From Pukyongia sp963768085 (GTDB lineage: Bacteria; Bacteroidota; Bacteroidia; Flavobacteriales; Flavobacteriaceae), in NCBI GenBank assembly GCA_963768085.1, contig CAVYGO010000003.1:1178001-1242000 (forward strand): a stretch of DNA of 64,000 bases, read 5' to 3'. Shown here in pieces: positions 32,378-41,227 of the stretch. Position 1 is the stretch's first letter. Each line of letters starts with the position of its first letter. The notes under the pieces are model-generated. The model was given only the letters and a program-made list of their open reading frames with translations. It searched no databases and had not been told where the DNA came from. Both the position numbers and the translations under genes were made by a program.

Positions 32378-32526
32378 TTTTTAAAAGTTGTTTGTTTAAT
32401 CACTTTGTTCTTATGCGTAATCTTAAGGGTGTAAATCCCTTCCGCCAGATGGTTTATATTGAGGTAGATTTGGGTAAAAGGTTCCAGCTCAATCTTCCCT
32501 GCATAAACATTACGCTTTTTACTCAT
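32374..32526 (-). CDS. 50-aa small protein coupled to the C1q-like gene
   Basis: Minus-strand ORF from ATG 32526 to TGA 32374-32376. It reads MSKKRNVYAGKIELEPFTQI, then LNINHLAEGIYTLKITHKNK and VIKQTTFKK. It resembles the beta-strand ending of T9SS sorting domains (AEGIYTLKI...NKVIKQT) but is a free-standing ORF with no upstream protein. Comparable 45-55 aa ORFs with this pattern occur in other flavobacteria as I recall them. Its stop overlaps the ATG of the C1q-like gene (ATGA). No signal peptide, so a cytosolic chaperone or regulatory role is possible. It is short but supported by codon pattern and the overlap. Confidence 0.65.
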   Translation of the reverse strand: MSKKRNVYAGKIELEPFTQIYLNINHLAEGIYTLKITHKNKVIKQTTFKK

Positions 32527-32668
32527 AGTAGGGGAATCTATTTAACAATTCAAAAGTAGTGGGATAGTGAAGAGGCCACTAGGAGCAATGTAACCATTGC
32601 TATAACATATGTAACAAACTAGATTTATATTGGTCTCAGGCTAGTATTAGAAGCATACTTATAGTTGA

Positions 32669-35611
32669 TTAAGAAGAAAAATAATCGGAAGGAGAAGTAC
32701 CGAATTCCTGTTTGAAGCATTTGGTGAAATAAGAGGGATCATTAAACCCAACGGTATAACCAATTTCAGATATGGTCGCTTTGTTCTCCTTGAGCAGAGT
32801 AACCGCTAACTTCAATCGTTGGGATCGAAGAAACTCACTGGTACTCTGCCCGGTAATAGCTTTGAGTTTCCTGTGTAGCTGCATTCTGCTAACCCCCATT
32901 TCTTTGCTGAATTGCTCAGCGCTGAAATCAGGATTGGTAAGGTATTGGTCCATGACTTTTTGAAGGCGTTCCAGGAATAGTTCATCGGCCGACGAAATTG
33001 CGATATCCTTTGGATGCAATAACACTTCTTGTGCAAAGCGCGATTGTAATTTTCTGCGGTTTTCAATTAGATTGGCAACGGTGGCCTTTAATAGTTGCGC
33101 GTTGAATGGCTTAATCACATACGAATCCGCACCACTATGCACCCCTTCCAGTTTATCCTTATCACCTGATCGAGCAGTAAGTAAAACGATAGGAATGTGG
33201 GAGGTGATCTCGTTTTCTTTTAGTTTTTTAGTGAACTCGAATCCATCGAGACCAGGCATCATGACATCACTGATTATAATATCCGGGATCTCTTCTAACG
33301 CGAGATCTAATCCCTCTTTTCCATTCGAAGCGGTTTTGATCTGATACGTCGATTCAAAAATGGAAGACACATAGTTTCGGATCTCTGCGTTGTCATCTGC
33401 CACAAGTAAGATGGGAGCGTCCTCCGGAGTTGAAAGATGCTGCTCCAAGATCTCCTCTGAAACGGGTTCAACTATCGCCTCGCTTTTCTGAAGTTCTTCG
33501 GAAAGTATTTCATCTTCGCTGTAATCCGATTTATGTATTGGGATTTCAACCCTGAACCGCGTCCCTTCTCCTTCCGAACTTTCTACCGAAATAGTTCCTT
33601 TATGCAATTCGACCAATTCTTTGGTCAGGGCCAGACCAATTCCGGTGCCGGGGTTTACACTGTCCGACTGGTAAAAGCGTTGGAAGATCCTGGTTTGCTG
33701 GCTTTCCGTTAGATAGCTGCCGGTATTTTCCACACTGAATGCATAACGTTCACGTTCCCTCAAACTTGAAATCTGAACTTTGCCTCCTTCACTCGTATAT
33801 TTTAAGGCATTACCCAGTAAATTAAACAAAATCTTTTCCAAAGCATCACGGTCGAACCAGTCGGTGTTTTCTTTTTTGGAGTCTAATGATACTTCGAGAG
33901 AAATGTTCTTTTCTTTACTGCTGTACGAAAATGCCTCTGCCTGCGCCGCGATGAAATTAGATAAATTACCCGGCTGAACACGTAAGGTCAGATTGCCGCT
34001 TTCCAATTTCGACAACGCCAGTAATTGTTCTACCAGCGATTCCAGGCGTTGTGTATTCGACTTGGCTAATAAGAGATTCTTACGATCGTTTTTCGACAAC
34101 TTCTCAGAATCTAATTGATCCTCCACAGGTCCTTTTATCAATGTTAAAGGGGTGCGGAATTCATGCGATATATTCGCAAAGAAAGTAGATTTGGCCTTAT
34201 CGAGCTCTTTAAGTTTACGGTTCGTTTTCATCCGGTTTCGGAATTGGAAGAAAAAGAACAATCCAGCCAGGGCCGTAAGTCCCAAACCTCCAAGGAGTAG
34301 ATTTCGCTGGTTCTTTTTCTGAGCTTCCACCAATTCGTTTTGTGAGGTGAGTAAGACGATTTCCCGGTCGCGACTTTCAGTTTGATAGATCGCTTCGATC
34401 TCCTTTATTTTTTCCGAACTTTGGATTTCCTGTAATGAATCCTTAATTGCTGAGGCCATTTCTTTATAACTGAAAGCGCTTCGGAAGTCGTTGTTCAGGG
34501 CATATGATTGGGATAACAGTTCATAGGTTTCCTGTGCGATCTGGCTATTTTGAGAGATCTTATTGAGCGTTTCGGCTTCATTCAAATAGGAAATTGCCTG
34601 AGCCGGTTGTTTTTGTTTAAGCGCCAAATTTGCGAGTTCCAGGGCGTTCAGAGAAGCCTCGTATGTTCGGTTATTTCGCTTATGGATGGAAAACCCTTCC
34701 TTAAAGAATACTTCGGCCTCAGCCGGCTTGTCTTGTCTGTCTTTTAGTTGTCCCAGGTAAGTACTGATCTCTCCAACGGTCCGTTCGTCCTTTATGGCTG
34801 TGAAAAACTCATAACTCATGGAAAGAAGGCTGTCCGCTTTGTTCAATTTATTTATGTTCATATAGACCTGCCCTAAATTGATATGGGTAGTATTCAGATA
34901 GTAAGTCGCATTTCCCCCTAATTTCTCAAATTCACGGTTTGCCCTTAGATAATAGTCTTCCGAAGCCTCAAACTCTTCCAGGTCCAGGTAGATATTTCCC
35001 AGGTTTTGGTAGGCTGCAGCGATTACATCCGGACGCAAAGCTTTTACCTTATGTACCGAATCGACCACCAATAAATTCTTAATCGCTTCATCTAGTTTAT
35101 TCTGCCTTGCATACGCTGTGGCCAGCGCGGTGTGCGAATCGGCGAAGATCATATTATTCGGGTCGTCGTAAGTGCGAGTAATATTGATCGCCATCTCACA
35201 AGCGGTGATGGATTCGTCCATTTTTCCCATCAGGTAGTACGTCCTGCAAAGGCTGTTGTAAGCTCGGGCTGCACCTATCGGATAGTCTATTTTTTCCGCC
35301 ATGTCCAATGCTCCTTTAAAATAGACAATGGCAGAGTCATTTTGCTGTATTCTTTTGAAGCACACTCCTATCAGATAATCGGCATCAATAATACCCGGAC
35401 CATATTTTTGTTTAATAGCGAATTCCTTGATCTTACGAGAATAGATAAATGCACTATCCGGATATGGATTTATGTTCTGAGCCATTTTTGTTCGCCAGTT
35501 GGCGATGGTCACTGAGTCTTCTTCAGAAATTAATTTAGTGAATGCCCCATCATCCTGTGCAGAGAGGAAACCGGAAAGTAACAAACACAGAATAAAAATA
35601 ACTCTAGGCAT
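32669..35611 (-). CDS. TPR hybrid two-component regulator (HK-REC-AraC)
   Basis: A 980-aa one-protein signalling system. After a signal peptide, TPR repeats (~residues 40-400, e.g. AARAYNSLCRTYYLMGKMDE, AYQNLGNIYLDLEEFEASED) form a periplasmic sensor. One membrane helix follows (~LLLGGLGLTALAGLFFFFQF). Then come HisKA (FFANISHEFRTPLTLIKGPV, phospho-His), HATPase (NLLGNALKYTSEGG, GTGIGLALTKELV), a receiver (IIISDVMMPGLDGFEF, phospho-Asp) and a C-terminal AraC-type HTH (FSKEMGVSRMQLHRKLKAIT, IGYTVGFNDPSYFTKCFKQE). Unlike PUL-type HTCS, the sensor is TPR rather than a Reg_prop propeller. It lies directly upstream of the 32526-26436 envelope operon on the same strand, 142 nt away, and is the obvious candidate regulator. 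Confidence 0.9.
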   Translation of the reverse strand: MPRVIFILCLLLSGFLSAQDDGAFTKLISEEDSVTIANWRTKMAQNINPYPDSAFIYSRKIKEFAIKQKYGPGIIDADYLIGVCFKRIQQNDSAIVYFKGALDMAEKIDYPIGAARAYNSLCRTYYLMGKMDESITACEMAINITRTYDDPNNMIFADSHTALATAYARQNKLDEAIKNLLVVDSVHKVKALRPDVIAAAYQNLGNIYLDLEEFEASEDYYLRANREFEKLGGNATYYLNTTHINLGQVYMNINKLNKADSLLSMSYEFFTAIKDERTVGEISTYLGQLKDRQDKPAEAEVFFKEGFSIHKRNNRTYEASLNALELANLALKQKQPAQAISYLNEAETLNKISQNSQIAQETYELLSQSYALNNDFRSAFSYKEMASAIKDSLQEIQSSEKIKEIEAIYQTESRDREIVLLTSQNELVEAQKKNQRNLLLGGLGLTALAGLFFFFQFRNRMKTNRKLKELDKAKSTFFANISHEFRTPLTLIKGPVEDQLDSEKLSKNDRKNLLLAKSNTQRLESLVEQLLALSKLESGNLTLRVQPGNLSNFIAAQAEAFSYSSKEKNISLEVSLDSKKENTDWFDRDALEKILFNLLGNALKYTSEGGKVQISSLRERERYAFSVENTGSYLTESQQTRIFQRFYQSDSVNPGTGIGLALTKELVELHKGTISVESSEGEGTRFRVEIPIHKSDYSEDEILSEELQKSEAIVEPVSEEILEQHLSTPEDAPILLVADDNAEIRNYVSSIFESTYQIKTASNGKEGLDLALEEIPDIIISDVMMPGLDGFEFTKKLKENEITSHIPIVLLTARSGDKDKLEGVHSGADSYVIKPFNAQLLKATVANLIENRRKLQSRFAQEVLLHPKDIAISSADELFLERLQKVMDQYLTNPDFSAEQFSKEMGVSRMQLHRKLKAITGQSTSEFLRSQRLKLAVTLLKENKATISEIGYTVGFNDPSYFTKCFKQEFGTSPSDYFSS

Positions 35612-35698
35612 GAGAAGGCTGCTTGATATTTAAATATAAAACAATTATCTGTAAATCCGCAGATTGGCGGACAATTCGCCGCAGCGCAGGATCTATTG

Positions 35699-38146
35699 TT
35701 ACTGAACTTCGTACAGGATGATCTCATTGGTTTCTCCGCTCACTAATAACCGCATTGTCTTAGCGCGGTTCACCGCCACAAGCTCTGCCGTGGAAGCACC
35801 ATATACCGGGAAGCCGGATATTAATTCACCGGAGGTATTATAGATATACACCTTATTTTCCTGGGTTTCGGTTATAGTAATATACGTTGCTCTTTTCGCA
35901 CGGAATAATGCCGGTTCTGTATATATACCAAAAGGTAATTCAACCAGTTTTCCGTTTATACGAAGCAAATTGTCATCCAGGGTTACCTTGGTCTTGAATT
36001 TAATTTTGAAAGAATAACTATCCGAAACATTAAGTTTTTGAGAGCTCACTTTTCCGCTTTGGGAAATACTCTCTTTGGTTTTTTCTGAAGTGATCACTAC
36101 AAATTTTGAACCCTCTTCCGCTATGGGAATATCCGAGAACTTGAAACGTTTTCCAACAGAAATCCTCGATTTCCCCACCCGGCTAAGGATATGGAGGATA
36201 CCTTTTTCTTCAGCAACCAGTATGTAATCTTTATTGCTCATTCGTATATGTTGTGCCGGGAGCACTATCTTCGAATCGGCGCCTTTAAATTTGAATCCTG
36301 TAACCAATTTTCCTTTGTTGTCGTAGAGCAATACATCCTTGTTCTGAACTATAGCGAAACGATATTTACGATTATTGTCATAATCGAAAACCGATAAAGG
36401 CTGTGTAACTTCATCTTTAAATTTTATTGGGAAAGGTGCTACGTCATTCCCATTCCTGTCGATAAGATGTAGTTTATTTTTAGTGGTAAAGGCGAGTTGT
36501 TTTTTACCGTTTCTCAGTATATCAACCTCCTGCACTTCGCCGAGTTTGGGCCCCTGAAGTTGTTTGGACCATAACACTTTACCATTCGATGAAAGCAGAT
36601 GCAGTGTATTGGACATGTCCTGAACTACTATATCCTTTCCTCCGGTTCGATGGTTGCTGAAGAATTGTGGAGCGCCCATAATATCACTGTCCAGATTTTT
36701 ACTGAATACCTGGGCCACGCCACCCGTTATTTGCCTCGATTCGGTAGCTTCAATACTCACGAAATTTACGTGAGCAAAATTTCGGTCATAACTGAATTGT
36801 AACGCGGAAAGCTGATATTTTTTTAAGCCATTCGATCCCGTTGGCGTATTTGCATCGCCGAATAAAATATTAGCTATTCCTTCGGACACCTTGTCCTTGA
36901 AATGCATCTGGAGCATGGAGGAAGCACTGCTCAGATCACGAGAAGTGTTTTTATAATGAGTGGAATTCAGTAGTACATTGTTGCTTTTGAACGCCGTGAT
37001 AATCTTTTCCGCAGTGATCATCGATTCCGTAAAAACAAAAAATCGATCCAACCGAAAAGCGAGCACCGGCTTAGTGCTGTTAATCAGTGGGGCAAAATGA
37101 TCGATAAAAATCGCCGGTTGGTCAAAGTCGAAAATTTCCACATCGCGAAAGGTGGTATTCGCTGATAATTTTGGAATTAAGACTTCGTTGGTTAAAGCTG
37201 CATCAATACTATGCATAATGATGGCGTTACCATCTTTATATTGCAGGTCACAGATCTCCGTGATAGTTTCGAAAATGGCATCGATGGAATACTCGGTAAA
37301 ATCCGCGCGAAAATTTTTTAGGTTAGCGACGAGACTATCGGGATTGTTAAAAGTGAAGGTCAGCGAAGATTCTACATCCAGTGGATGTATGGCCGCTATG
37401 GAATTCGATTGCGGGATCTGTCCTTTAAATACATCGATAAGCTGGGGTAACGAATCGTTATTCACGGCAACACCTGAAGCTCTTATGCCATCTGGAGCGA
37501 TAGTGAGGTTGATCGTTAATTGAGTTGCAAGGGCTTCAGAGAGGGAGTCGGATAGCTGAATCCTTTCATTTTTCCGAACGATCAGGAATTCAGAATCATT
37601 TGCAAGCCTTAATGATCTGTTTAGTTCTGTCTGATCCGTTTTGATGTTGGTTAGACTCTCCTGAAGCAATTGTTGAGAAGATGACATTAAAAAGAAACTA
37701 TCCCTGATCGCTGTGAAGACGGTTTGTTCATCGATCTGTACTCGATCCAAGGAAAAATCTTCGTAGGTAAGGGTTTCAGAAATAATATTACGTATAGAAT
37801 CCGTTGTGAATAGTGTGCTGTCCTGCTTGGTAACCAGAGTGAAGTCAATACCGGAACTATCACGCATATGAATGCTTATTAGTGATCTTGTTTTGGGCTT
37901 TAGGTGTTTGAGAATAGCATGGTTCCCGGAAAGGAGTTTATGTAACTCATTTTCACGATAACTTATAAACGCCTCATTTTGTTCAAGATCTTTTTGAAGT
38001 ATATCGAAATTGGAAACGGAAAGCACCATAGAAGGATCTTCAGGAATAAAATCTTCAAGTGTGACCTTTGATTTATCCTGTGTGTCACAACCAAACCCAA
38101 TGGTGAGAATTGTAATTAAGAGCCCTATTTTCCAGAATATATGCAC
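35699..38146 (-). CDS. Large lipoprotein, probable beta-propeller C-terminal half
   Basis: About 815 aa from GTG 38146, which gives the lipoprotein signal (V/M)HIFWKIGLLITILTIGFGC. The frame is open to a GTG at 38170 (823 aa). Residues ~20-480 are alternating alpha/beta with FIPEDPSMVLSVSN at the start. The C-terminal ~300 residues have repeated blade-like strands: GKDIVVQDMSNTLHLLSSNG, KVLWSKQLQG, HLIDRNGNDV, LLYDNKGKLV and KVYIYNTSGELISGFPVYG, like a PQQ/WD-type propeller. Not recognised as a named family. The nearest minus-strand neighbours are the hybrid regulator (88 nt downstream) and rnhB upstream. Confidence 0.6.
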   Translation of the reverse strand: MHIFWKIGLLITILTIGFGCDTQDKSKVTLEDFIPEDPSMVLSVSNFDILQKDLEQNEAFISYRENELHKLLSGNHAILKHLKPKTRSLISIHMRDSSGIDFTLVTKQDSTLFTTDSIRNIISETLTYEDFSLDRVQIDEQTVFTAIRDSFFLMSSSQQLLQESLTNIKTDQTELNRSLRLANDSEFLIVRKNERIQLSDSLSEALATQLTINLTIAPDGIRASGVAVNNDSLPQLIDVFKGQIPQSNSIAAIHPLDVESSLTFTFNNPDSLVANLKNFRADFTEYSIDAIFETITEICDLQYKDGNAIIMHSIDAALTNEVLIPKLSANTTFRDVEIFDFDQPAIFIDHFAPLINSTKPVLAFRLDRFFVFTESMITAEKIITAFKSNNVLLNSTHYKNTSRDLSSASSMLQMHFKDKVSEGIANILFGDANTPTGSNGLKKYQLSALQFSYDRNFAHVNFVSIEATESRQITGGVAQVFSKNLDSDIMGAPQFFSNHRTGGKDIVVQDMSNTLHLLSSNGKVLWSKQLQGPKLGEVQEVDILRNGKKQLAFTTKNKLHLIDRNGNDVAPFPIKFKDEVTQPLSVFDYDNNRKYRFAIVQNKDVLLYDNKGKLVTGFKFKGADSKIVLPAQHIRMSNKDYILVAEEKGILHILSRVGKSRISVGKRFKFSDIPIAEEGSKFVVITSEKTKESISQSGKVSSQKLNVSDSYSFKIKFKTKVTLDDNLLRINGKLVELPFGIYTEPALFRAKRATYITITETQENKVYIYNTSGELISGFPVYGASTAELVAVNRAKTMRLLVSGETNEIILYEVQ

Positions 38147-38219
38147 AAAACAAAAATAGGCAGGAATCACTATTTTACAGAGCGCTGTGGTAAATCTTTA
38201 TTGACGTCTTTTCAACAAT

Positions 38220-38819
38220 CTAAAACTCTAATCGAAGTTGTCCCGGCAACAACCTGAAACTCTTTCGATGGTAGGGGGTAGGCCCGAAATTTTTTATGGC
38301 CTCCCGATGTTCCTGTGTAGGATAACCTTTGTTCTTTTTCCAGTTGTAGGCTGGGAATTCATTGTGAAGTTCCGCAAGGTATTCGTCCCGATAGGTCTTG
38401 GCAAGTATGGAAGCAGCAGCAATATGAAGATATTTTCCATCACCTTTTATCACGCATTGATACGGGATCTTTTTAAAGGGTTTGAAGCGGTTTCCGTCTA
38501 CAGCAATAAACTCCGGCGGTGTTATAAGTTTTTCAATAGAACGATGCATCGCCAGAATAGAGGCGTTAAGGATATTGACCTGGTCTATCTCTTGCATCAT
38601 TACATGGGTAAAGGCATACGCAATGGCTTCGGCCTCAATAATCGGACGTAGTTCCATTCTTTTCTTTTCAGAAAGTTGCTTGGAATCGGTAAGCCAGGGA
38701 TGGGTAAAATCATCGGGAAGTATAACGGCCGCTGCGGTCACCGGACCGGCCAGACATCCACGTCCTGCCTCATCCGTACCGCATTCCAACAAGTGAGAAT
38801 GTATCTTGAGTCTTAACAC
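38220..38819 (-). CDS. rnhB: Ribonuclease HII
   Basis: RNase HII removes ribonucleotides from RNA/DNA hybrids. The family core ECGTDEAGRGCLAGPVTAAA holds the first catalytic Asp-Glu pair. Further acids are in LTDSKQLSEKKR and in EFIAVDGNRF; CVIKGDGKYLHIAAASILAK and KKNKGYPTQEHREAI follow. The GTG at 38819 gives 199 aa, the usual family length. Starting at an upstream ATG (38921) would add 34 residues that overlap the divergent porin gene's promoter and coding start and do not look like RNase HII. Cytosolic housekeeping enzyme. Confidence 0.9.
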   Translation of the reverse strand: MLRLKIHSHLLECGTDEAGRGCLAGPVTAAAVILPDDFTHPWLTDSKQLSEKKRMELRPIIEAEAIAYAFTHVMMQEIDQVNILNASILAMHRSIEKLITPPEFIAVDGNRFKPFKKIPYQCVIKGDGKYLHIAAASILAKTYRDEYLAELHNEFPAYNWKKNKGYPTQEHREAIKNFGPTPYHRKSFRLLPGQLRLEF

Positions 38820-38880
38820 TGAAATTAAAAGTAAGTATTTTCGTTTAAAAATATACCTTTGTGAGATAAGATTGACATTC

Positions 38881-40779
38881 ATGAATAAAACACTATGGTT
38901 CTTCTTTTTATTCTGCACCACAGCGGTAGTGTTTTCACAAAGTTATCCCTCCGGGCAGGGTAATGCTAAAAAATCAAAACCTCCCATTGAATTGTATAAG
39001 ATCGTTTCGGCCGACAGGGATACGACTATGGTCGATACCTCGCTTAGTATTGCCAAAGATTATAAATTCAATTACCTGCGACGTGACGATTTCGAACTGA
39101 TGCCATTTTCGAATGTTGGACAAACCTATAACTCACTCGCATATAACTTCGATAAGAGCAATCTGAAACCTCTATTTGTAGCGCAATCTCATCATCTGAA
39201 TTATATGGAGATCGAGGATATACAATATTTTCAGGTGCCAACACCACTTTCCGAACTCTATTACAGAACAGCATTCGCACAGGGACAACAATTGGATGCC
39301 TTTTTTACTGTAAATACGACAGAACAGTTTAATTTTTCAATTGCCTATAAAGGCGTTCGTTCTTTGGGGAAATATCAGCAAATGCTTACCAGTACAGGGA
39401 ATTTTCGATTTACAACAAATTATCATACCAAGAACAAACGTTATAAATTAAGAGCGCATATCGCTGCACAGGATGTTCTGAATGAAGAGAATGGCGGACT
39501 GAACGCAAATTCGATAGCGTTTTTTAAGTCTGGAGATTCCGAATTTGACGACCGGGCCCGTTTGGATGTAAATTTCGAAGATGCCGAAAACAAACTGGAA
39601 GGTCTTCGCTTCTATGCGGATCAGGAATACGAGATTATCAGTAAGCGCGATTCAACAGCTTACAATGTACTCAATATTGGTAACCGGATAAGTTATGAGG
39701 ACAAGTTCTTTGAATATCGTCAAAGTGCTCCATTTTCCGGCTTCGGTGAGTCGTATAAAACTTCCGATCTTAAAAAGAAAACCAAGCTGGAAGACTTCAA
39801 TGTGCAGGGCTATGCCCGTTTGGAAAACTCGATTTTAGGCGAAATAGGAGCCTTCATCGGTTATACAGATTATAATTATGGCTACAATACGGTTCTTGTT
39901 CTTGATAAAGGCAGAATAACAAATAGGCTCAAAGGAAATATTGTAGAATTTGGAGGGAGCTACAAGAAGCAGTATCGCGGTTTTGAACTTGAAGGGAATG
40001 GAAAGATCAATATAGCCGGTGATTTCGATGGTAACTACCTGAACGCTGCGGTCTCATTCGCGTTCAATGAAGAAAATAAAGTTAGGGCCTCCGCTACCAT
40101 ACATTCAGTGGCTCCCAATTTCAATTTTTTGTTGTATCAGAGTGATTATGTGAATTATAACTGGCAGAATTCGTTTGAGAATGTTAAAACCCAGGAGTTG
40201 AAGTTTGAGCTTAAATCGGAAAAATTACTCGATGCAACTGTGAGTTATACAGGTATTGACGATTACGCTTATTTCGCGATAAAAGCAAACGACAGCACAC
40301 CTACGCCACAACAGTATGGAGAACGGGTTGATTATTTGAAGGTAAAAGCAGAAAGGGAATTTCGATATGGTCGTTTTGCACTTATGAATACGGTATTGTT
40401 TCAGCAGGCTGTTTCGGGGAATGAAGTTTTTAATGTACCAGAGATAGTTACCAGGAACTCGCTTTATTATGAGGACGAATTGTTTAAAAAGGCCTTGTTC
40501 CTGCAAACAGGGCTTACCCTCAAGTACTTCACCGAATATAACATGAACGCTTACGATCCTGTTCTGGCCGAGTTTTATGTTCAGAATAATGAAAAACTAG
40601 GAGGGTTTCCCATGGTGGATATCTTCATTAATGCGAAGATCAGACAGACGCGGATCTATTTTAAATACGAATATATAAATCAGTTATTCAATACTACCAA
40701 CAGCCATTTTTCTGCACCAGGTTATCCATACCGAGATGCGGTGATACGATTTGGACTGGTGTGGAATTTCTTTCTGTAA
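38881..40779 (+). CDS. Putative porin (Porin_10-type beta-barrel)
   Basis: A 632-aa outer-membrane protein from ATG 38881 (MNKTLWFFFLFCTTAVVFSQ: signal peptide). An in-frame ATG at 38806 would overlap rnhB and disrupt the signal. The mature protein follows the Bacteroidota putative-porin pattern: DTTMVDTSLSIAKDYKFNYL, YNSLAYNF, LYYRTAFAQGQQLDAFFTVN, NFRFTTNYHTKN and alternating aromatic beta-strands to the last strand RDAVIRFGLVWNFFL, which ends in Phe/Leu as barrels do. It is divergent from rnhB and followed by the DoxX-like gene after 5 nt. Substrate unknown. Confidence 0.85.
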   Translation: MNKTLWFFFLFCTTAVVFSQSYPSGQGNAKKSKPPIELYKIVSADRDTTMVDTSLSIAKDYKFNYLRRDDFELMPFSNVGQTYNSLAYNFDKSNLKPLFVAQSHHLNYMEIEDIQYFQVPTPLSELYYRTAFAQGQQLDAFFTVNTTEQFNFSIAYKGVRSLGKYQQMLTSTGNFRFTTNYHTKNKRYKLRAHIAAQDVLNEENGGLNANSIAFFKSGDSEFDDRARLDVNFEDAENKLEGLRFYADQEYEIISKRDSTAYNVLNIGNRISYEDKFFEYRQSAPFSGFGESYKTSDLKKKTKLEDFNVQGYARLENSILGEIGAFIGYTDYNYGYNTVLVLDKGRITNRLKGNIVEFGGSYKKQYRGFELEGNGKINIAGDFDGNYLNAAVSFAFNEENKVRASATIHSVAPNFNFLLYQSDYVNYNWQNSFENVKTQELKFELKSEKLLDATVSYTGIDDYAYFAIKANDSTPTPQQYGERVDYLKVKAEREFRYGRFALMNTVLFQQAVSGNEVFNVPEIVTRNSLYYEDELFKKALFLQTGLTLKYFTEYNMNAYDPVLAEFYVQNNEKLGGFPMVDIFINAKIRQTRIYFKYEYINQLFNTTNSHFSAPGYPYRDAVIRFGLVWNFFL

Positions 40780-40784
40780 ATGTT

Positions 40785-41159
40785 ATGAAGCTATTTTACC
40801 AGTTATTGCGACTTAGTTTTGCCGTGGTTTGGTTCGTAAACGGCTTCTATTGTAAAATACTTGGCCTTATTCCCAGACACGAATTTATCGTTGCTAAAAT
40901 ATTAGGATTTAAGTATGCCGAACAAATTACACTGGCCATAGGAATGGCCGAAGTGGTGATGGGTTTTTGGATCCTAAGCGGCTACAAGGCAAAATTCAAT
41001 GCAGTAACTCAGATCGTGGTGGTTCTACTCATGAATTTACTCGAAGTCATTCTGGTACCTGAGTTATTGTTGTGGGGAAGTCTGAATTTTCTATTTGCTT
41101 TACTTTTTGTGATTCTTATTTTTATCAATGAGTTTATTATTGCTAAACGAGTTACGTAA
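40785..41159 (+). CDS. DoxX-like small integral membrane protein
   Basis: A 124-aa protein with four predicted membrane helices (LLRLSFAVVWFVNGFYCKIL, AEQITLAIGMAEVVMGFWIL, VTQIVVVLLMNLLEVILV, FLFALLFVILIFINEFIIA). The arrangement WFVNGFYCKILG...PRH is typical of DoxX-like proteins in Bacteroidota. ATG 40785 is used; an ATG at 40761 would overlap the porin. It follows the porin by 5 nt, so it is co-transcribed. DoxX-family proteins have been tied to respiration and redox balance, but function here is unknown. Confidence 0.7.
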   Translation: MKLFYQLLRLSFAVVWFVNGFYCKILGLIPRHEFIVAKILGFKYAEQITLAIGMAEVVMGFWILSGYKAKFNAVTQIVVVLLMNLLEVILVPELLLWGSLNFLFALLFVILIFINEFIIAKRVT

Positions 41160-41227
41160 AGGGTTGTTTTTCATTGCTTTGGATCTATCTGAGTTTTTTT
41201 CCTGAAAATTTATTTCGATGCGGGCAC

